Assembly: GCA_014904845.1 (NCBI GenBank)
Contig: MU119304.1
Location: 1-64,000 of the forward strand
Length of the DNA stretch: 64,000 nt
Reading direction: 5' to 3'
Source: Acephala macrosclerotiorum
Lineage: Eukaryota; Ascomycota; Leotiomycetes; Helotiales; Mollisiaceae
Positions within the stretch are counted from its first letter, which is position 1; every line of letters begins with the position of its first letter. A model generated the notes under the pieces. The model did not search any database. It was not told where the DNA came from and was given only the letters and a program-made list of their open reading frames with translations. The position numbers and the translations under genes are program-made. Below, piece by piece: positions 58,792 through 64,000 of this stretch.

Positions 58792-59794
58792 TCACTGCTT
58801 TCTCGCCAGAAAGGTCTCCAGCTCCTTCTCCGTCCAGTCCCACAACTTGGTCCCCAGTTCCTTATCTCGTACATAAGCAGAACCCGTATTCTCTTTTGCA
58901 ATAGGAACATAGTACTTCCCACTTTTTGCATCTGCACTCGTGGAAGCCCATAATTGATTCAAGGCACCTTGCGCCGAGGTCATCATGAAAACCTTCCCCA
59001 CAACATCTGCAGGTGTCTTGATCCACCAATACGAAGCTGCCAATCCTTTCTTCAGTCCTGTATTCACTGCTCCAGGATGAATCGACATGCAACGAATGTC
59101 TGGATAGCGGCTCGTAAGCTCATTCGAGTATAGAATATTGGCTAGCTTGCTTTGTCCATATCGTATAATGGTGGATGTTGACTTCATATTAGAATGCAGT
59201 TCTTCAAAGGCGATTCCACCTTTGGGTGCCCACTGGTGACCTGCTGAGCTCAACGTGACAATGCGAACGTCTGAGCCTGGTTCTTTCGCAGTAGCTTGTA
59301 GCTTCGGGAGAAGGAGCTTGGTAAGGAGCGCGTGACCCATGTGATTGGTGCCGAACTGAATCTCGTACCCGTCTTCAGTGGTTGCAGCTGGTGTGCCCAT
59401 AATCCCAGCATTGTTCATAAGGATATCGAGACGCGAAGTTGATGTATTGACTGTGTTTGCCGCATCTTTGACGCTGCGGAACGAAGTCAAGTCCAGTGGA
59501 AGGAAAGTGACTCTAGCGGAAGGCACCGCCTTCTTGATGCGAGCGATTGCTTCATCGGCTCTCTCTTTGGATCTTGCTGCGAGATAGATTTTCTCAGGTT
59601 TGTGTTTTGCAAATTGGAGAACTGATTCTTCTCCTAGCCCAGAACTGCCTGATCCAGACTGTCAATGGCGATGAACAGAAAGCCCAAGTGTGAAACGGGG
59701 ATTGAAACTGACCTCCTGTGACGAGAATCACTTTCCCTGAGAGGTCGGGAATGTCCTTCTCGGGAGTAAACACTGTTGCGCCGAATCCAAACAT
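58792..59794 (-). CDS. Short-chain dehydrogenase/reductase (intact)
   Basis: Minus strand, exon 1 59794-59713 and exon 2 59648-58792; the 64-bp intron has GTCAGT and ATCAG borders. 312 residues. Spliced, the cofactor motif is VTGG-SSGLG (TGxxxGxG), then LAARS and LDLTSFRSV, NNAGIMGTP (NNAG), SSAGHQW with the catalytic Ser, YGQSKLANIL (YxxxK) and the sequence IHPGAVNTGL after it. The general shape is that of retinol-dehydrogenase/WWOX-like SDRs common in fungal tailoring clusters. NADP or NAD dependence and substrate cannot be told. All catalytic residues are present. It is the distal member of the tailoring-type gene group starting at 51.5 kb. Confidence 0.85.
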
Positions 59795-61207
59795 TTTGTT
59801 AGTGTTGTCAAGTTGAAGATCGTTGTGCCGAAGTTTCTATTTCGAGTCTCTGGATGGCCTGCTGATGGTGTGGTTGTGAAGTGAGTGGTGATGACATAAT
59901 GGGACGATTCTCTAGCCGCTGGTGCGCCGGTTGAATTGAACTACCGAGAGCCCCTGGATTTTAACCGAGGTCCACCCAAGACACACGGTGTTTCAATCAA
60001 GCGAAATATCAGGACATGCTGCGAGGTCCAATTCTATGCTTCTGACAGCGACAGCTACTGGGGGGCTTTGTAGGGGAAAAGCCTCGAGACCATCACCAAA
60101 AGTGTAGAACTATGCTTTGAAAGATTGATCTCTGATGAGTGACGATTTCAGTATTTTATAGTACAGAACTGATATATGAAGCTTGTCGGGAAAGCAATTC
60201 ACAAAATCTCACAAAATGGATGCCCCCGATGCCAGATGCATTAGTTTATCCGAGCATCTACGCCAGCCCAAGTAAAGAAAACAGAATGAAGCATAGTTCC
60301 AGTCCAGGAGCCCTTCGGATAGTTAGTGCCAATTTCAAGCTCCGCTAGCGACGACGAATGCGGTGGCGTTGCTCCAAATAGCCTCTCCTTTTTCACCAGC
60401 AGAGCACAAACGACCACGATTGTGCTTGCCGACATGTTGAAGTTGCAAACTCGGCTTATGGCATCCGTGATAGCTGTGCTAGCTTGTTGTTTCATGGAGG
60501 GGCTCAATGACGTAAGCAAAGTGTTTTGAGTGCCTGCAATGGCGCTCCTGATATCTTATTGAGAGAACCCCTGGCCATAGAGGATCTGAGTGAGGGTTTT
60601 CATAGCAACACCTTGGAAATTTTTGATTGAAGGTTGGTGCGCGATCAGAAGAAAGGCGAAGTTATTTATGAGGCGCAGTAGCTCCAGGCCCCGATCTTAG
60701 ATGAGTCCCAAAATTTACCCTCTTTACCCCGCACTTCGCAGGCTCAGAAAATGAAAACACAACGCAGAGATATGGCGGAACAGTTATGTATATATTAACG
60801 AATACTAGCCTCTTGAGCTTCGAATTCAATCAAACAGAATTGTATTTGAACGCATTTTCGTTGTATTCTGGCCTCGAAAGGGGTAAAATATCGGAGCCTG
60901 AGAGTTCAGGGCACGTTGTTCACAAAAAAATAATCTCGCTTAGGGAGCTTCAGGGGGATACAGTGGGAGTTGAGAGATTTGAGAGCGAATTGGCCTTCTG
61001 CTATTCTAGATACTGGGCCAGAGAAAGCCGTGGGTCTAGAGTAAAAAATATTGCTACGAGTACAGTAGATATCCATATCTGAAATGGAACTTGACGCTCG
61101 CTTACTCTTCTAATCATCCGCCGCGGAACTTTCGATTAACAAAGGTCCGGTGTCCCTATTTCGTCTCGTTGCACCAGCTCCTATTGTACAACAAGATCCT
61201 TTTTCAA
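59795..61207. other. Intergenic, no firm gene
   Basis: A 92-codon minus-strand frame at 60241-60519 and its plus-strand counterpart overlap, with no motif. A small gene with introns cannot be excluded, but nothing supports one. Confidence 0.4.
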
Positions 61208-62425
61208 TCAACGCCGAGATCGGCCATGCTCTCTACGGGAGCTTCTATGTACTTCATGCACTACATAGATCAATGAGGCTGCTGCTGCTGCACCAAGCAC
61301 ACCATAGAATAGCTTCCGATCGGTCAAATTCAGTCCCGTTTCGCGTCGAATAGTTGACAGCAGGTGGTGTCTCGAAGGCGATGGAGAACCTTGATCATCA
61401 GCCAGTGTCTCAAATGAAGAACTCCATCTTGAGGCCGGGCGCGTAGAACTCCTCTGACGTCGAGATGTCCTTCTCCCACGTGACTCCTCCTGTCTCCCAC
61501 GAGACGCTCGATTATTATAGGCTTCCTCTAGACTCGGTCGACCTCGTCTCGATCCACTTCTTGCTTGAGCACCACCCTCCTCATTCTTGATCTTGATATA
61601 AGTCATCAAGACCCTCCGACATCTATGAAGCTCAGACCGAGAGAAGCGGAGATCGATAAACTCCTGTCTCAACTCTTCCCAAATCTCTTCATCGGCCCTA
61701 CTCCAGGACTCCTCAACATTTGGTCCAGAGTTTCGAAAATCAGAACCTCCTTCCTGCCGTAAGGGTTCCACTCTTCTGATGATATCGTACAACGATGACT
61801 GCCTGCCTATTCTTCCGTCGTTCATCGCCTGTCTGATCGCGTCAAGTGTGCTTTGGACTTGTCCAACAACGGTGACCTGCAACAAATCAAGCTGGAGCAT
61901 GATAATCGTGATTCGATTCGTTAGCCGGGTCCCCAAAGCACTCAAGTCTGCTCCGTCATTTGGTCTATTGGAACGAGCTGTATGTCGAGATCTACTTAAT
62001 CCCCGACGGCTTCGAGATCGCGCTAAGTTGGGATCTATGCCTTCACGTCGGTCCAGAGTGCGTCTCACATGCCGCAGGATGTCCTTACAGTCCGCAATTG
62101 TCGTAGCCAGTGGACGAGTATTGGATTCTGGCCAGGTTAAGACAGAGTTTGGTCGTTGGAACTCTCCTTCTACAGTTCCTAGGATGCTGTGGAGTGTGTA
62201 GGCGAGGTGAGAGAAATGCCTGTACTCGCGGCTCACCAGGCCGGCTTCTTTACTCCGACGATATATTCTCCAGGATAGTTCGGTGGTTGGTATGATGTCG
62301 TCAATGGTCCACTCTGAGAGGGGAGGAACTTCGGGAATGGACATTGCGATGCTGAGGTAGAGAGCGAAACGAAAGATCGCCATTGTGGGGTGCGACGAGT
62401 TTGGAGTATGGTCTTCTAGCCGCAA
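61208..62425 (-). CDS. Arg/Ser-rich protein with HeLo/STAND-N-terminal-like domain and C-terminal membrane anchor
   Basis: Single minus-strand exon of 405 codons; a second possible start (MAIFRF) is at codon 15 (62383). The N-terminal part has TELSWRIYRRSKEAGLVSREYRHFSHLAYTLHSILGTVEGEF, which resembles helices in the fungal N-terminal domain of STAND/NLR-like proteins (PF17111-like). An Arg/Ser-rich linker follows, then a helical segment TRLTNRITIIMLQLDLLQVTVVGQVQSTLDAIR, an SRRGR/RSRR-rich low-complexity part, and at the C-terminus one TM helix (FYGVLGAAAAASLIYVVHEV) with a basic tail. No NTPase domain follows. It could be a stand-alone signalling or membrane-targeting protein; function unknown. 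Confidence 0.6.
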   Translation of the reverse strand: MRLEDHTPNSSHPTMAIFRFALYLSIAMSIPEVPPLSEWTIDDIIPTTELSWRIYRRSKEAGLVSREYRHFSHLAYTLHSILGTVEGEFQRPNSVLTWPESNTRPLATTIADCKDILRHVRRTLDRREGIDPNLARSRSRRGLSRSRHTARSNRPNDGADLSALGTRLTNRITIIMLQLDLLQVTVVGQVQSTLDAIRQAMNDGRIGRQSSLYDIIRRVEPLRQEGGSDFRNSGPNVEESWSRADEEIWEELRQEFIDLRFSRSELHRCRRVLMTYIKIKNEEGGAQARSGSRRGRPSLEEAYNNRASRGRQEESRGRRTSRRQRSSTRPASRWSSSFETLADDQGSPSPSRHHLLSTIRRETGLNLTDRKLFYGVLGAAAAASLIYVVHEVHRSSRREHGRSRR

Positions 62426-63330
62426 AGCGAATGCAAGAGGGCGTTCAAGCTGATTATCGCATCAAAGCTAGTTAAATGATTCGTTCATTCTTGCATGTTT
62501 GAATTTTTCTCTCAATCTACTGGAGAGAGAACCTGCATTGCAGGACGTCTCGTGCAAGTGAGGGACAGGGTGTTTTGAGGAATCGACCACTCCACATTCT
62601 TCATGTACCTTCAGGGAGGGTGGGGATTCGATATGGTGGCTTTTTTGCTGCAAGGCTCCAACGCCTTAACTCTACTTACCGTTACGCTATCTAGGGTCAT
62701 ATTCGGGTTTGGTGCTCAAATAGGCCGAATGCATGTTTGTGTTCATTTATTCGCCCCACTGCGTAATTTGAATCATTCGAAAGCCAGTAACCAAGTCTGA
62801 TCACACGTAAACGTGGAGTAGCTTTGCAGTCAAGTGCTTGTGCGCAAAATGATAATCGACTCCGGGTAACAGGAGTTTGAACCACAAGCAAGTAGTATGT
62901 TCTCTTTCAGCTACTGCTGGAAGGCGGCCAAGCGAACCCCTATCTCTGAAGTGGTGGCTGTGCCTGCTACGCGACAAATTTCGTTCAGGCTTACGTCGCT
63001 AGTTTTTCAGTGACTGTCGCTAAATTGCAGGCCATCAATCGCTAAATTTCCAGTGTCCAGACCCCCGGCGAGATATTATTACAGTCCCACAATGAAGAAT
63101 ATCAATTTCATCGCCTTAAGGAGACGGCAATACAAATTATCGATAGGATGTAGGCTTGGTGGGCCCGTAAATCTTTTTTTTGGATTATCAGAATTCTACA
63201 TTGCTCCTTTGCCCAAAACCACTGCTCCACCTAAAACAGGACATTCGGCATCTGAAGTACTCGGAGGCACAAAACTTGGTTCAAACTCGTTGTTATATCC
63301 CAAACGGACGAGAGTAGGAGCTAATCATCA
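62426..63330. other. Intergenic, nothing recognised
   Basis: Only short frames. The plus-strand frame 63053-63547 largely overlaps the antisense of the carboxylesterase gene and is discounted. Confidence 0.5.
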
Positions 63331-64000
63331 TCAGCCAAGCATCCTCAAATCAACGTTCTCAATGTACTCACTACTCGAATTCTCATACCTCGGCCACCCA
63401 AGCCCCTTCAAGCCCTCCTCCGGATCCCTCGCAAAAGCCCCCCAAACCCTCATAAAATACCCACTTATCTTATCTTCTACCTCAGTATTAGCCAACCCCG
63501 AAACATCCTCAGCAGTGCCAAAAATGATCTCAAGTTCAGAGCCATGATACGTCGAACTATTCGGGAAAAGCTGCAAGTTTGCAAAGTCGCCGAAGTATCG
63601 GTAGCGATAAACGGTGACGTTTTGGGAAGCGCGGGATGAGGCTTCAATGGCGGTGGCGCAGGTGAAGGCTTCGAGGTTGAAGAGGGTTTGTTGGGTGGTG
63701 GTGAAGGCTTTGGAGGTTGCGAAGGCGGCGATTCGGTAGAATGCTGATTCGAGGTTGTTATTTCCAATTAGTAGAGGCTGCAAATATATCAGATTGGTGA
63801 TTTGATGTGTCTAAAACGATTCCGTAACTTACGAGCTTTGCAAATTTCCCAGCTGCTGCAAGAGCGCTGTAGTCGTGGAAGACGGTGATGTTGTCTTGAA
63901 CCGGCTGGAATTGTGGCTGATAGAGAGCGTCCGTGGGATCAAACGGCACCTTTGCGAAGGCTGCGAGGACTTCTGAGGTATTCTTGGATTGCATACAGCT
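63331..64000 (-). CDS. Type-B carboxylesterase, C-terminal part (runs off window)
   Basis: Minus strand. Last exon 63777-63331, previous exon from beyond 64000 to 63833, with a 55-bp intron (GTAAGT donor, TTTGCAG acceptor). The visible 205 codons read CMQSKNTSEVLAAFAKVPFDP, then YQPQFQPVQDN, VYRYRYFGDF, STYHGSELEIIFGTAEDV (Y-H-G-S-E with the catalytic His of the Ser-Glu-His triad) and FMRVWGAFARDPEEGLKGLGWPRY, the standard C-terminal block of fungal type-B carboxylesterases/lipases. The nucleophile Ser part lies outside the window. N-glycosylation-type NxT/NxS sites (NVT, NSS) fit a secreted enzyme. No lesion in the visible part. Confidence 0.8.

Noticed and set aside
63053..63547. 164-codon plus-strand frame
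   Set aside because: Its 3' part is antisense to the carboxylesterase exon that carries the YHGSE motif.
1..64000. CRISPR arrays, bacterial operons, riboswitches, rRNA
   Set aside because: None seen. Spliced genes and RIP-like DNA identify nuclear fungal sequence, and no repeat-spacer pattern or rRNA core sequence was noticed.

Overview
The window looks like nuclear DNA of a filamentous ascomycete; Helotiales/Leotiomycetes is my guess and is not proven. The reasons are: split genes with 45-75 bp introns (GTRNGT donors, CTRAC/CTGAC branch sites), fungal-only families (2EXR, DUF3431, HRI1, Zn2Cys6 regulators), a tRNA-Pro with a short intron, and AT-rich blocks with the composition left by repeat-induced point mutation (RIP).

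Layout. 1-8.6 kb is transposon graveyard: two very AT-rich RIP-like blocks (about 1-660 and 1740-4560), a GC-normal island with a direct repeat and a GA-rich minisatellite, and a RIP-degraded hAT transposase (5.8-8.5 kb). 8.6-13 kb has no convincing gene. 13.1-15.1 kb carries a membrane protein ending in a DUF3431 domain. 15.1-20.2 kb is gene-poor with repeated TATA-box/CT-rich promoter-like stretches. 20.3-28.6 kb is a cluster of five 2EXR paralogs in different states of decay; one is split by a LINE-like insertion that itself carries a nested TIR element. 29.2-34.9 kb holds a secreted SGNH/CE3-type esterase, HRI1, a decayed membrane-protein gene and tRNA-Pro(UGG).

35.5-44.5 kb holds two damaged metal transporters: a ZIP gene whose last splice donor was hit by a 3.3 kb hAT element (8-bp target duplication visible), and a CDF cation-efflux gene with at least three nonsense codons. 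46.8-59.8 kb resembles a decaying secondary-metabolism or aromatic-degradation tailoring cluster without a backbone enzyme: a C2H2+Zn2Cys6 regulator (broken), an FAD monooxygenase (intact), a cytochrome P450 (one stop and one frameshift), a DUF1772/anthrone-oxygenase-like protein (one stop), a SnoaL-like protein (intact) and a short-chain dehydrogenase (intact). 61-64 kb has a HeLo-like/STAND-N-terminal-like protein with a tail anchor and the C-terminal part of a type-B carboxylesterase that runs off the window.

Taken together, about eight genes carry lesions beside intact neighbours, many lesions being transitions of the RIP type. The region reads as an accessory, transposon-rich segment losing metal-transport and tailoring functions. 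All exon structures were read by eye from splice signals and frame continuity; no search was run.
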